Source: an uncultured Prevotellaceae bacterium
GTDB lineage: Bacteria > Bacteroidota > Bacteroidia > Bacteroidales > Bacteroidaceae
Assembly (NCBI GenBank): GCA_900316315.1
Contig: ONCK01000009.1
Coordinates: forward strand, 1-64,000
Direction: 5' to 3'
Length of the DNA: 64,000 bases
The translations under genes and the position numbers were made by a program. This document shows positions 9,271 to 18,713 of this stretch, one piece after another; within the stretch, counting starts at the first letter, position 1; each line of letters opens with the position of its first letter. Under the pieces are notes generated by a model. That model did not search any database. It had not been told where the DNA came from and was given only the letters and a program-made list of their open reading frames with translations.

Positions 9271-11151
9271 CTATTTCTTCCGGAGCTTGGCCTTGTGACG
9301 CGGTGTGTCAAAGGTGAGTCGCAAGGGGGCAGACTTTTGCTTGGCAGCATCGAGTGCCCATACGGTGACGGTGAGTCTCTGTCCGGCTGGGAGCTGACCT
9401 ATGCCCAGCGTGAGGGCTTTGGCGAACTGTGGCCCGCGGTTGAAGAGGCTCGCCTGCATGATGTCGTGACGTACCTTGTGCCCTGATTTGTCACAGACGC
9501 TGACCTGGTAAGCAAGGGTAAACTCGTCGTCGGTCGCCTGCGGCACATAGAGGTTGATACTGTCGCAGGTGAGATAGGTCAGGGCGAGGCTGTCGCCTGA
9601 GTGGAAGTGGGGCGTTTGTCCGCCGTCGACCTTCTGATAGGTAAACTGGCTGCTGTTAAAGGGAGACTTGACGACCCAGTCGGCTCCGCATTTCTTGTTG
9701 AGGGCAGTATTCCACCGCTCGATGACGACGTTGTCGGATGCGTCAAAATGGACGATGAGACCTTCGGTCACCGTCTCGGCAATCTTGCCGTGGATAGCGT
9801 GGTCGGATACGCGCAGGCTGGCGAAGTGGGTGCTGCGGTGGGCGCCGTCATTGATGGCGGTGAACTGTTGCTGATTAATGCTCTGGGCATCGCAGACGCT
9901 GATATGACTGTGCCCTGAGAAGTCGATGACTTGTGGATACTGGCTGAGGATCTGTGTAAGTTCGGCCACGCCCCGTCCGTTATGAGACCCCATGATGGTG
10001 TTGGCAGGTGGTATATGGTTGAAGACGAAGATGGGCTTGCCTGGGAAACGCTCGGAGGCGTCTTTGAGAGAACGGGAGAGGAAGTCTCTCGCCTCCTGAT
10101 CGTAGCACATCGTACCCCGCAGTGCGCGGCTTGTGCTGCTGATGGAGATGAAGGGGTAGCCGTCTATGATTTGGTACTGGTGTTCTGGTTGGCCGACAAT
10201 CTGAGCAAAGAGCTGCTGGCCGTCGGGGCGCTTGTTGTCGTGGTTACCCCGTATCAGCGTGACGCCGACGCCTGGACTCACGAGGGCGGTGTCTCTGAAG
10301 AGCTTCATCATCTCGATGTACTCCTGCTTGAGGCAGGCGTTAGACAAGTCGCCTACGACAAAGATATGTCTCACTTGGGGCTCATAGGCCTTGATGTGGC
10401 GGAGCATACGCGGGATCTTAACCTGCCAGCCCTCGCCGTCGGGGGCACCGATATGGATGTCTGAGACGACAGCAAAGCAGGGTTTCCGGTACCAGTAGGA
10501 AGGTGAGGCGTGCTGGATCACTTTGACAGTTGCGATGGAGGGACCCCGGTCGTCGCTGAAGGTGATGTTGCCTGTGCGTGTCTCGCCCTCGCTGAGCGGT
10601 TGTGCTGTGAAGACGAGTCGGCATCCGTCTGCGCTGGGGCTGTAGCTTAGCCAATCGGGCATATTGAGATGAAAGCGCTTATTGGCGAGCATGTCGAGGG
10701 TGAAGGTGGGCTCGTCACCGCAGATGGTCACTTGCTGCTTGCTGAGCAGGACATCAGGCTCCTGCCCGAGCTGATGGATGAGATACACGACGCGCTTGCC
10801 GCATTTGCACCTGGCGATGAGGCTATCGAGGCGCGTGCCTGCGTGGCGGTTTTTGCGCACCTTGAAGGTCACGTTGCCTGCCTTATCCTGCTTGATTCTG
10901 ATCCACTTGGGATGGTACAGGGGGCTGTGCCAGTCATAATGGGGATGCTTGACAATGAGTCGGCTCTTGGTGGCTGGCAGGTTGAATGTCTCGCAGTCAG
11001 GGCAGGAGCGGAAGTAGGGCACGTCGCACTCCAGTCGGACAGAGTCCCGCTGAGGCTGTGCCGTGTCGCAACAGGATTGGGCAGCGAGGCTCATCGTGGG
11101 CAACAGGGTGAGGACGGCAGTGGATAGATACAGGGATAAGAATTTCATCAT
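9271..11151 (-). CDS. Secreted calcineurin-like metallophosphoesterase with N-terminal BACON-like domains
   Basis: A 626-residue exported protein whose signal peptide covers about residues 1-24. Residues ~30-215 hold two Ig-like repeats of the BACON type, common in Bacteroidetes surface enzymes. The phosphoesterase domain follows with all metal-binding blocks in order: SDIHIG, GDLSN, GNHD, NHIPP and GHSH. This indicates a two-metal phosphohydrolase facing the periplasm or outside, with unknown substrate. The C-terminal ~120 residues form another beta-sandwich-like region ending in a basic tail (RHKAKLRKK). The gene is alone on the minus strand, divergent from the DEAD-box helicase gene, with a hairpin after its stop. 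Confidence 0.85.
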   Translation of the reverse strand: MMKFLSLYLSTAVLTLLPTMSLAAQSCCDTAQPQRDSVRLECDVPYFRSCPDCETFNLPATKSRLIVKHPHYDWHSPLYHPKWIRIKQDKAGNVTFKVRKNRHAGTRLDSLIARCKCGKRVVYLIHQLGQEPDVLLSKQQVTICGDEPTFTLDMLANKRFHLNMPDWLSYSPSADGCRLVFTAQPLSEGETRTGNITFSDDRGPSIATVKVIQHASPSYWYRKPCFAVVSDIHIGAPDGEGWQVKIPRMLRHIKAYEPQVRHIFVVGDLSNACLKQEYIEMMKLFRDTALVSPGVGVTLIRGNHDNKRPDGQQLFAQIVGQPEHQYQIIDGYPFISISSTSRALRGTMCYDQEARDFLSRSLKDASERFPGKPIFVFNHIPPANTIMGSHNGRGVAELTQILSQYPQVIDFSGHSHISVCDAQSINQQQFTAINDGAHRSTHFASLRVSDHAIHGKIAETVTEGLIVHFDASDNVVIERWNTALNKKCGADWVVKSPFNSSQFTYQKVDGGQTPHFHSGDSLALTYLTCDSINLYVPQATDDEFTLAYQVSVCDKSGHKVRHDIMQASLFNRGPQFAKALTLGIGQLPAGQRLTVTVWALDAAKQKSAPLRLTFDTPRHKAKLRKK

Positions 11152-11292
11152 CAGTATGTTTTAGTTGCAAAGCCGTGCTTGTGCTGCCGATGCGGCTCGA
11201 AGCACCCTCCTGGTTTGATCTTGCGGAGATGAGTGGCATGCCCGTCGGCACAGTGGGGCTGGGCGACAGGTCCGGACGCGACTTTGTTGGCA

Positions 11293-11300
11293 CAAAGGTA
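11293..11300 (-). promoter_or_regulatory. Candidate -7 box for the metallophosphoesterase gene (TACCTTTG)
   Basis: The minus strand reads TACCTTTG, a perfect TAnnTTTG match, about 140 bp before the start codon. The -33 region is not clear. Confidence 0.45.
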
Positions 11301-11415
11301 AACTTTTTCAATCAAAGGAAGCCTGTTTTTTGACAAATAATCTCATATTTTGACCGGCAGGACCGACAGCCTGACTCCAGACAAGGTTTTTATCCTTTGT
11401 TTTTGGCCGAATAGG

Positions 11416-11446
11416 TTGGTTTGTCCGCTGATTTGCAGTAATTTTG
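11416..11446 (+). promoter_or_regulatory. Candidate promoter for the DEAD-box helicase gene
   Basis: TTG (11416-11418) lies 20 bp before TAATTTTG (11439-11446), a perfect -7 match, 26 bp upstream of the start codon at 11473. Confidence 0.6.
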
Positions 11447-11472
11447 CAGCCTATTTGAAATCTCTATTTCCC

Positions 11473-13239
11473 ATGACATTTCAGGAACTTGGCGTAGCGG
11501 AGCCTATCATCCGCGCTATTGACGAACTGGGCTTTGACCGGCCGATGCCTATACAGGAGGCTGTCATTCCCAAGTTGCTGTCCAAGCACAGCGACCTCGT
11601 AGGTCTGGCGCAGACGGGCACAGGCAAGACGGCCGCCTACGGCATACCACTCATACAGGGAGTCGATACGCAGCAATCCCATCCGCAGGCGCTGGTCGTA
11701 TGTCCCACGCGCGAGCTCTGCCTTCAGATAGCGGGCGACCTGACCGACTTCAGTAAGTATATAGACGGCATCCACATACTGCCTGTCTACGGTGGCTCAA
11801 GCATAGAACGGCAGATCAGCGCGCTCAGACGCGGTGTGCAGATCATCATTGCCACGCCCGGACGTCTCATTGACCTCTGTGAGCGCGGCGCGGCGAGTCT
11901 TGACACGGTTAAATCTATCGTGCTCGACGAAGCAGACGAGATGCTCAACATGGGATTTGCCGACGATATCGAGCGCATCTTCTCCCAGTTGCCCGCAGAC
12001 CACACCACGCTCCTCTTTTCAGCGACTATGAGCAAAGAGATAGAGCACATAGCCTCCCACTTCCTCCGAGATGCTGAAGAGGTGGTCATAGGTAGTCGCA
12101 ACGAGGGTGCCGAGAAGGTGCAACACGAGTACTACCTCGTGCGTGCCAGCGATAAGTATGCAGCGCTCAAGCGCCTTGTAGACTACTACCCCAAGATATA
12201 TGCGATCATCTTCTGCCGGACCAAGATGGAGACACAGGAGATTGCGGACAAGCTAATACGGGACGGCTACAACGCGGAGCCCCTCCACGGCGACCTGAGT
12301 CAGGCCCAGCGCGACCTGACCATGCAGAAGTTCAGACTGCACAATACGCAGTTGCTCGTAGCTACCGACGTAGCTGCTCGTGGGCTCGATGTAGACGATC
12401 TGACCCACGTCATCAACTATGGCCTCCCCGATGATGTCGAGCAGTATACTCATCGCAGCGGGCGCACGGGCCGAGCCGGCAAGAAGGGGACCAGTATCTC
12501 TATCGTCCACCTCAGAGAGCAGGGCCGCATCAGGGCGATTGAGAAGGTCATAGGCAAGGAGTTTGTCAAGAAGGCCCTGCCTACTCCCAAGGACATCTGT
12601 ACCAAGCAGCTCTTCAACGCCATCGATATGCTCGAGCGTACCGACGTCGACGAAGCAGGTATCGCCCCCTTTATGCCGGAAGTCTTTCACAAGCTCGACT
12701 GGCTTGACAAGGAAGATATTATCAAGCGTTTTGTCACGATAGAGTTTGGCCGTTTCTTGAAGTACTACGCCAATGCGCCTGAGATAGAGGAACCTGCGCT
12801 GCGCGGACGCGGGGCTGAGCGCAAGCAGGCGGGCGACAAGCCGCGACGCAAGCGCAGGGAGACAGGTGTAGCCGAGGAAGGATATGCTCGCTTCTTCCTC
12901 TCGCTTGGCAAAAAAGACCATCTGTATCCGAGAGAGTTGCTGGGTATGCTCAACAAGATGACACGCCGTCCGGTTGATGTCGGACGTATCGACTTGAAAC
13001 AGAATTTCTCTTTCTTCGAAGTGCCGGAAGACCAGGCCAAGGAAGTGGAGCAGGCGCTCCGCAATCTCGTCGTCGACGGACGGCGCGTGACTTTGGAGCG
13101 TGCTACTCCAGCCTCTGCCGCTTATCATCGCGGCAAGCCCTCGTACAAGGAACGGCGCGGAGGCAACTACGCCCCTTCTGACGGTCCGCGTACCAAAGGC
13201 GGTAAACGCTATAAGCCATTTCACAAAAACAAAAAATGA
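11473..13239 (+). CDS. DEAD-box RNA helicase with C-terminal DbpA-type RNA-binding domain
   Basis: ATP-dependent RNA helicase, likely acting in ribosome assembly, RNA decay or cold adaptation like CsdA/DeaD and DbpA. The product has 588 residues. It shows the Q motif (FDRPMPIQ), Walker A AQTGTGKT, PTRELCLQ, the DEAD box (VLDEADEML), SAT, and the helicase C-terminal motifs including ARGLDVDDLTHVINYGLP and HRSGRTGRAG. A basic linker leads to an RRM-like DbpA domain (GYARFFLSLGKKDHLYPRELLGML), then an Arg/Lys/Gly-rich tail. ATG 11473 was chosen because the promoter -7 box lies just before it; the frame extends further upstream but without homology features. Its stop overlaps the start of the next gene (ATGA), so the two are probably translationally coupled. 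Confidence 0.93.
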   Translation: MTFQELGVAEPIIRAIDELGFDRPMPIQEAVIPKLLSKHSDLVGLAQTGTGKTAAYGIPLIQGVDTQQSHPQALVVCPTRELCLQIAGDLTDFSKYIDGIHILPVYGGSSIERQISALRRGVQIIIATPGRLIDLCERGAASLDTVKSIVLDEADEMLNMGFADDIERIFSQLPADHTTLLFSATMSKEIEHIASHFLRDAEEVVIGSRNEGAEKVQHEYYLVRASDKYAALKRLVDYYPKIYAIIFCRTKMETQEIADKLIRDGYNAEPLHGDLSQAQRDLTMQKFRLHNTQLLVATDVAARGLDVDDLTHVINYGLPDDVEQYTHRSGRTGRAGKKGTSISIVHLREQGRIRAIEKVIGKEFVKKALPTPKDICTKQLFNAIDMLERTDVDEAGIAPFMPEVFHKLDWLDKEDIIKRFVTIEFGRFLKYYANAPEIEEPALRGRGAERKQAGDKPRRKRRETGVAEEGYARFFLSLGKKDHLYPRELLGMLNKMTRRPVDVGRIDLKQNFSFFEVPEDQAKEVEQALRNLVVDGRRVTLERATPASAAYHRGKPSYKERRGGNYAPSDGPRTKGGKRYKPFHKNKK

Positions 13240-13904
13240 TGAAGAAGCTATTGACCCTTGCCCTTCTGCTGCTCAGCATGGCTTCTGCCTCTGCTCAGTA
13301 CCTAGTATTTCATGTTGGCGGCGGACTTGCGAGTCATTACGGTGGGTCGACCCGCAATATCGGCGCCTTCAAGGTAGGTGCGGGCTTCGAAGTGGAGCTC
13401 AGCCAGACGCTCTCCATCGAGCCAAGTCTGCTCTATTATGCCAAGGGTTGGAAGGACCACGACCTCACAGTGCCCCTGCTCGATGACGAAGGCCATCAGC
13501 TCTACGACGACAACGGAAATGCGCGCTACGGCAAGATGAATGTGACGACCAATACCAACTATATTGTCTTGCCAGTGCTACTTAATTACTACTTACCTCT
13601 CGGCCGTCCCCACTATATCGTCTTCTCGGCCGGTCCGTATGCGGCCTACGGCGTAGGAGGCAAGCAGAAGACCAAGGGAGACACGAGCCGCTCGGGCGCA
13701 GAGCGCTACAGCTACGAGGTAGATGCCTTTGACGTAGCCGGTGCACACCGATTTGATGCTGGCATCACGGCAGGTGTGAGTTACGAGTTCAATCGTCAGT
13801 TTGATGCAGGTCTCCAGGCGGATTTCGGACTCCTCAATGTCAATCACTCGGGAGGCAAAAACTTCTCCCTGGTGCTCAATCTGGCTTATCGCCTCGGCCT
13901 ATAG
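13236..13904 (+). CDS. Outer-membrane beta-barrel protein (PorT-like family)
   Basis: A 222-residue exported protein with a clear signal peptide (KKLLTLALLLLSMASASA, cleaved near residue 20). The mature part alternates hydrophobic and polar residues in strands (FHVGGGLASHYGG, NTNYIVLPVLLNYYL, YIVFSAGPYAAYGVGGK, DAGITAGVSYEF) and ends in an aromatic/hydrophobic barrel strand (SLVLNLAYRLGL). This is the usual look of small 8- to 10-stranded Bacteroidetes barrels (OMP_b-brl_2 type). No ligand can be inferred. It overlaps the helicase stop codon by four bases, an odd pairing of cytoplasmic and envelope genes, and is followed by a strong terminator. Confidence 0.85.
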   Translation: MMKKLLTLALLLLSMASASAQYLVFHVGGGLASHYGGSTRNIGAFKVGAGFEVELSQTLSIEPSLLYYAKGWKDHDLTVPLLDDEGHQLYDDNGNARYGKMNVTTNTNYIVLPVLLNYYLPLGRPHYIVFSAGPYAAYGVGGKQKTKGDTSRSGAERYSYEVDAFDVAGAHRFDAGITAGVSYEFNRQFDAGLQADFGLLNVNHSGGKNFSLVLNLAYRLGL

Positions 13905-13931
13905 TCAATCATCAGCGAAACCATGTGATCC

Positions 13932-13972
13932 ATATACGGCTCCGCCTGCAGACGGAGCCGTATATTTTTTTA
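13932..13972 (+). terminator. Rho-independent terminator after the helicase/beta-barrel operon
   Basis: ATATACGGCTCCG (13932-13944) pairs perfectly with CGGAGCCGTATAT (13953-13965) around an 8-base loop, followed by a T-run. Confidence 0.9.
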
Positions 13973-14013
13973 AAATATTGAGGGTGAAGAGCTTTTGTTT
14001 AAGTCGGAAAAGC

Positions 14014-14021
14014 TACCTTTG
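14014..14021 (+). promoter_or_regulatory. Candidate -7 box for the SGNH-LamG gene (TACCTTTG)
   Basis: A perfect TAnnTTTG match 27 bp before the start codon. A TTTG at 13994-13997 lies 16 bp upstream, slightly closer than ideal. Confidence 0.55.
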
Positions 14022-14048
14022 CAATATTAAAGTCAATCAAAACAAAGT

Positions 14049-16871
14049 ATGAAAAGATCAAGTGTGACCAAAATTCTCCTAAGTCTGATGCTGTACGTGT
14101 CGGGTCAGGCCTCTGCGCTGGCAGATCAGGACCAGATGACCTTTGCTGTGCTCGGCAACTCTATCTCTACCTATGAAAATTATCTGCCTGCGGGCTACGC
14201 TGTCTACTATGCGACCTCAAGAGGACATACCAAGGACCTGCAGGTAGGAGATACCTGGTGGATGCAGCTAAGTCGCATGAGCGGGATGTCCTTCCTATGC
14301 AATTCCTCGTGGAGCGGCTCGCGGGTGACCTCACAGTCCGACCAGAGCCCTATCTCCTACTTTACCTCTGACACGCGCATCAACTCTCTAAGCCGCGCAG
14401 GCGTACCCGATGCCGTCGTCATCGCGGGCGGTACCAATGACTGGACGTCCGGAGGACACCCTACACCCCTTGGCGAATACAGTACTACGGTCTTTGACGA
14501 CTCTACTACTTTTCGCGGAGCCTATACCATGCTCCTGTACAAAATCAAGAAGCGCTATCCCCATATCAAGCTCATCTGCTGCTCCATCTTTCCCCGAAGT
14601 CAGGGCGTCACGGTGGCCAATGCTGCCGGTTGGACCCAAGCCGACGCCAACGCGAGCATAGAGCATATCGCCAAGCAGTTTGGTGGTTACTACGTAGACT
14701 GCACGGGTGTCCCCTTCAGCAGCAACTGGTCCTACTACACCATAGACAATCTGCACCCGACGGCACCCGGTCACAAGCTCCTCGCCGAGTGCATCACAAA
14801 GTCTCTGCTCCAGCAGGGCGTCATCTCGGAGAATCTCAAGCAGACTGCTGAGGCCGATACGGCCGAATGCCTTCTCGATCTCTCCTTTGACAGTAAGGGT
14901 ATCGTCAACAAGGGGACCTTTGAGACCACAGTGGGAAGCGCCGGCGCAGCCGCCACGGTCTATGACAAGCAGAACAATACTTATTACGGCTGCACCAAGA
15001 TGGACAACACTGACTACTTCTACGCACTCTATGACGCCGACAGCAAGCTCGGGCAAGCCTTCAACAAGAGCGTCACATGGGAGACCTTGGTACGACTTGA
15101 GAGCGTCCGTGACGCCTCCAATGGCGGTGCTATCACAAAGTTCTTCTCAAACCAGCAAGACGGGGGCTGGACCTTTTACAATACAGCTGACAATGTGACC
15201 TTCGCCTATCTGACCCAGGCGGGCGTATACTCTATTATGAAGTATGAAGCCGCCGACTCTATCATGGTCGCAGGCAAATTTTATCACCTCGTCGTCACGC
15301 TTGATCGCCCGAGCCACACGATGCGCTTTTTCGTTAACGGCAAGCTGGTCGCTACGGGTACACGCGTGGCCACCGACCTCCGGTATCCCAACTGTGGGAC
15401 AACGCTCCGCGAGAAAAATCTCTGGATAGGACTCGGCGCAGATCCGGGGGCCAATACTGCAGGCAGTACCGGCGAAAACGGCGCTGCGACTACCTTTGTT
15501 TTCGCCCGCATCTACGGTAATGCCCTTACCGAGTCGGCCGCCGAGGCGCTCTACAACGATGATGTCAAGCGCTTTACTGAGCCGACAAAGCCCAATTCCA
15601 ACGACCTCATCATGGATGCTGTCTTTACTCCGACGGGAGCCGACAACAAGGCCCTGGGAGCCACTGTGCCCATAGAGCGGGTAGGTGAGCCTATACTGGC
15701 TTACAATACGGACCTCAATCAGTACGAGGCACAGTTTACCGGCGACAAGGGACAGTTTTTCAAGTACAATATCGGTGCGACACCTGCTATTATGCATCAG
15801 ATGGCGGATGCTTATTCGGTTGAGGTCTTTACCAAGGCACAGTCAGCCCTGCCCTCGGCATCGATACGTCCCGTCAGCTTCATCGACGGATACGGCAGCG
15901 CGCTCCATATGAACGCCAAAGGCAATATCGCCTACGGTACAATCACTTACGGAGCCAATGCTGCCAATGCCTTCTCGCGCTTTTCGTGGACATGGACCGG
16001 AGAGGGCGTCCTGCAGGACGGGTATCATCACTACGTCTACACGTTTGATCGCAAGGATGGCGTATCCAAGCTATATATCGACGGCGTGGAGAAGGGGTCA
16101 CGCTCCTTCTACTTCAAGCAGTGTGGCTACTACGAGTGGGCACCCTCCGACTGGCTGGGCATAGGCGGTGTCCCCAATTCGACTTACGACGCTGCTGCGC
16201 AGGGTGGCAAGTATCCCTACATCGGCAGTATCAGCAGCGTGCGTCTCTGGGGCAAGGCGCTGAGTGCCAAGGAGGCGGCCGCGCTGAGCAAGGTCGTCAG
16301 TGCGTCGGCCGACACGGTAATCTTCAATGTAGGAGGCTACGCCAGTGTCTGCCTGCCCTTTGCCTTTGTAGTGCCGGAAGGCGTTACAGTATACAAGGTG
16401 TCTGATGAAGATGCTACCACTGTCACGCTGACCCCGATTGCGTCGGCGGGAATGGCCGTGCCCTATGCGACTCCGGTGATCTTGGCAGGCACGCCGCGCG
16501 GCCAATCCGTCATCAAGTCTGTTGACCAGCGCACTGTCGACAGTGTGGCAGTGGTTGGGGACAATCTGCTCAAGGGCGGATTTGGCGCGACAAGCATTCC
16601 GGCCATGTCATATTTCCTTGCTCCCAACGGCAAGGGCATGATGAAGGCTTCTTCAAGGCATACGCTGGAGTCCTTTGCCTGCTGGCTGTCTGCCTCGTCG
16701 GCTACCCGCACGCGCAGGGCCTTTAAGATCGTTGACCCAACGGGCATACGACAGGTATCGGCCGACGGCAGCGACGACCGCGGAGCCTTCTACGACCTGC
16801 AGGGCCGTAAGGTCAGCCATCCGGTGCGCGGTATCTACATTAGAAACGGCAAGAAGGTTTTTGTCAAATAG
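14049..16871 (+). CDS. Secreted SGNH hydrolase with two LamG-type domains and a sorting-type C terminus
   Basis: A 940-residue exported protein with a signal peptide at ~1-25. Residues ~30-255 form an SGNH hydrolase: GNSIS with the nucleophile Ser, IAGGTNDW with the block III Asn, and DNLHPTAPGH with the catalytic Asp and His. Two concanavalin/LamG-like folds follow at ~270-490 and ~530-740, each with the FVNGKLV or YIDGVEKG signature typical of laminin-G sandwiches. They probably bind glycan or surface polymer. Residues ~750-895 are a further beta domain. The last ~40 residues (FYDLQGRKVSHPVRGIYI) resemble the C-terminal signals of secreted Bacteroidetes proteins, so type IX export or cell-surface attachment is possible but unproven. 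A deacetylase or esterase acting on host or capsular glycan is a reasonable guess. The gene stands alone with its own promoter and terminator. Confidence 0.82.
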   Translation: MKRSSVTKILLSLMLYVSGQASALADQDQMTFAVLGNSISTYENYLPAGYAVYYATSRGHTKDLQVGDTWWMQLSRMSGMSFLCNSSWSGSRVTSQSDQSPISYFTSDTRINSLSRAGVPDAVVIAGGTNDWTSGGHPTPLGEYSTTVFDDSTTFRGAYTMLLYKIKKRYPHIKLICCSIFPRSQGVTVANAAGWTQADANASIEHIAKQFGGYYVDCTGVPFSSNWSYYTIDNLHPTAPGHKLLAECITKSLLQQGVISENLKQTAEADTAECLLDLSFDSKGIVNKGTFETTVGSAGAAATVYDKQNNTYYGCTKMDNTDYFYALYDADSKLGQAFNKSVTWETLVRLESVRDASNGGAITKFFSNQQDGGWTFYNTADNVTFAYLTQAGVYSIMKYEAADSIMVAGKFYHLVVTLDRPSHTMRFFVNGKLVATGTRVATDLRYPNCGTTLREKNLWIGLGADPGANTAGSTGENGAATTFVFARIYGNALTESAAEALYNDDVKRFTEPTKPNSNDLIMDAVFTPTGADNKALGATVPIERVGEPILAYNTDLNQYEAQFTGDKGQFFKYNIGATPAIMHQMADAYSVEVFTKAQSALPSASIRPVSFIDGYGSALHMNAKGNIAYGTITYGANAANAFSRFSWTWTGEGVLQDGYHHYVYTFDRKDGVSKLYIDGVEKGSRSFYFKQCGYYEWAPSDWLGIGGVPNSTYDAAAQGGKYPYIGSISSVRLWGKALSAKEAAALSKVVSASADTVIFNVGGYASVCLPFAFVVPEGVTVYKVSDEDATTVTLTPIASAGMAVPYATPVILAGTPRGQSVIKSVDQRTVDSVAVVGDNLLKGGFGATSIPAMSYFLAPNGKGMMKASSRHTLESFACWLSASSATRTRRAFKIVDPTGIRQVSADGSDDRGAFYDLQGRKVSHPVRGIYIRNGKKVFVK

Positions 16872-16908
16872 ACATCAATCAGGTGTATAGGCCGGTCATA
16901 ATAAAATG

Positions 16909-16942
16909 TGGGTCCGGTCTGTCAGGCAGCAGACCGGACCCA
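16909..16942. terminator. Hairpin terminator between the SGNH-LamG gene and the AraC gene
   Basis: TGGGTCCGGTCTG (16909-16921) pairs perfectly with CAGACCGGACCCA (16930-16942), 8-base loop. The genes converge here, so it may serve both strands. The following bases are only moderately T-rich. Confidence 0.7.
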
Positions 16943-17062
16943 TTATCTGTATATTATAGGTTTTGATAGTTTCGACGCAGCGTGTTGAGGCGAAGGAACA
17001 GTATCCGGGAAGTGGGGAAGGCGGCTACCGGGTGATCAGAGGCAGCCTCGTGGGGCTTCGGA

Positions 17063-17932
17063 TCAGATCTTGCGAAGCTGCTGCCGGTACCTGCGGGGCG
17101 ACTGGCCCGTTTGCGACTTGAAGAATTTGCCAAACGATGCAATGGTCGGGAATCGGAGCTCATTGGCGATGTCCTTGATGCTCTTATCCGAGTATCTGAG
17201 CTTGCGTATGATGACGTTTATAGTGTGCTTGTGGATAAGCTGTAGGGGTGTCATGCCACTAGATTGCTTGATGAGGGTAGACAGGTACTTAGGGCTCACG
17301 TGCAGCTGGTCGGCATAGTCGCTCACGATGCGCCGGGTGCCATTGCTCTTGCCCAGTATCTCAATGAAGTGGCGGAAGAGCTGATCGCCCGGTTTGATGT
17401 TGGCATCGTCGACGTAGAGTGACCGGCTGCGCTCGATGACGTCAAAGATCTCATAGGCTACGCTCTGCAGCAGTGAGCGCGACATGCGGGAGGCGTAGCG
17501 GCTCATGGGCTTGCGCATCTTGAGGGTGGCGATGTCATTGAAGTGGCCCAGTACCTCCATCTCCTCATCATTGAGCCGGATGATTGGATGGTCGTTGTAG
17601 TCAGTGATGGCACGCCAGAGATTTTTGCCCACGTAGAATTCATCCTCGAGCGCACGGTATGTGAAGCCGATCATGCAGCATTTGAGGCCTGAACTAATCA
17701 TGAAGTTTGTCAGCGAGGTATTGGGGAAGCAGACCATCGCCTCGTGCGATTGCAGCGTGAAGGTATGCTCGTTGCGGTCGAGCTGGAAGCGTCCCTCGCG
17801 GCAGACGAAGAGGAGGGTCAGGTCGAGGCTCAGTTCGACCACCTCGTGATCCAGCAGGCTCGTCACGTTGCTTACAAAGAGGATGTCGCCGTCATTGTAG
17901 TCTGCCCATTCTTTTATATCACTTTTTTTCAT
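17063..17932 (-). CDS. AraC/XylS-family transcriptional regulator
   Basis: A 289-residue DNA-binding regulator. The C-terminal ~100 residues carry the paired helix-turn-helix: the first helix set at LHVSPKYLSTLIKQSSGMTPLQLI and the second at KSIKDIANELRFPTIASFGKFFKSQTGQSPRRYR, matching the AraC signature. The N-terminal ~170 residues look like a cupin-type sensing domain (VCREGRFQLDRNEHTFTLQSHEAMVCFP). The ligand is unknown. It converges on the SGNH-LamG gene and may or may not control it. The start at 17932 gives a natural N terminus, with a -7 box about 33 bp upstream. Confidence 0.9.
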   Translation of the reverse strand: MKKSDIKEWADYNDGDILFVSNVTSLLDHEVVELSLDLTLLFVCREGRFQLDRNEHTFTLQSHEAMVCFPNTSLTNFMISSGLKCCMIGFTYRALEDEFYVGKNLWRAITDYNDHPIIRLNDEEMEVLGHFNDIATLKMRKPMSRYASRMSRSLLQSVAYEIFDVIERSRSLYVDDANIKPGDQLFRHFIEILGKSNGTRRIVSDYADQLHVSPKYLSTLIKQSSGMTPLQLIHKHTINVIIRKLRYSDKSIKDIANELRFPTIASFGKFFKSQTGQSPRRYRQQLRKI

Positions 17933-17964
17933 AGTTTTTCAGTATTTTGGGCTAATAATCACTG

Positions 17965-17972
17965 CAAAGATA
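17965..17972 (-). promoter_or_regulatory. Candidate -7 box for the AraC regulator gene (TATCTTTG)
   Basis: The minus strand reads TATCTTTG, a perfect match, about 33 bp before the start codon. The -33 box is unclear. Confidence 0.5.
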
Positions 17973-18713
17973 CGGGTATTTGGACTACAATGTACCTCAA
18001 AAATTCTTTTTTTCTCTATTTTGTATGGCAAAAAGTCCTTTTTCTAGCTCTCAGACGACACGGAAATGGGTGTAGTTGGCTTGACAGATTGAGTAAAGCT
18101 GGGGCGGCAAGATACGATATCCGATGTTGGCGGCGCGGAGCTGGAATGGAGGTAAACTCCATGTAGTCTGGATAAAATCGCATCAGGCTTGGCTTGAACC
18201 GCATCCGACCTTGTCGTTTCTGCTGAGTGTCGTCCTTTAATCTTTCTGACGGATAGTATGCCATTTTTCCGAGAGTTTGTCTACGGCATCCGATTGTACG
18301 AGGAGAGAGACTCGAGGGGGATATTGGGCAGTGGAAGACAGACAGAAGCAGACGTATCGTCTAGCGATGAGGGAAGGAGGAAAAAATACTTATCTGTCCT
18401 GTCTTTTCGGCGTGTACGGTGGTTTCCATCTCGGCGTCAGAAGTTGGTGCCACAGCATTCGGCGAATGGTCTATAGGAGGGATGACCATCTCGTTGCCAT
18501 GCTCTATAAATGCGGCCACCATGAGGCTGGACCATTTTAAGCCGGCCGCGCCAACTTAGCCGCGCTATTTGCGCCATTGACTGTCGCATGCTTTCTCAGA
18601 TAGTATGCTTTGGAAGTATGCTACGCGCGGGAGGTCGACGTACGTAGTTGATCTCTGTATCCGAAGCGTCCCACAAGCGTATAGCAGCCCGGCAGAATTT
18701 AGATAGTCTATCA
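17973..18713. other. Gene-free stretch left of repeat copy 2, including the repeat's left arm
   Basis: No gene with family features is present. From about 18603 the sequence (GTATGCTTTGGAAGTATGCT and onward) is recognisably related to 53068 onward, so the repeat's homology extends about 111 bp left of its AT block. Two CGGA/CCGA anchors 21 bp apart near 18184-18208 suggest decayed 21-bp units. Confidence 0.5.

Larger units (their letters stand above)
11152..11472. other. Divergent intergenic region with promoters for both flanking genes
   Basis: About 320 bp between the metallophosphoesterase gene (minus) and the helicase gene (plus). It holds a -7 box on each strand and no gene; the small frames crossing it lack family features. 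Confidence 0.6.

Noticed and set aside
18277-18540. Plus-strand frame between the AraC gene and repeat copy 2
   Set aside because: No family features or promoter; lies in a gene-free island with decayed repeat sequence.
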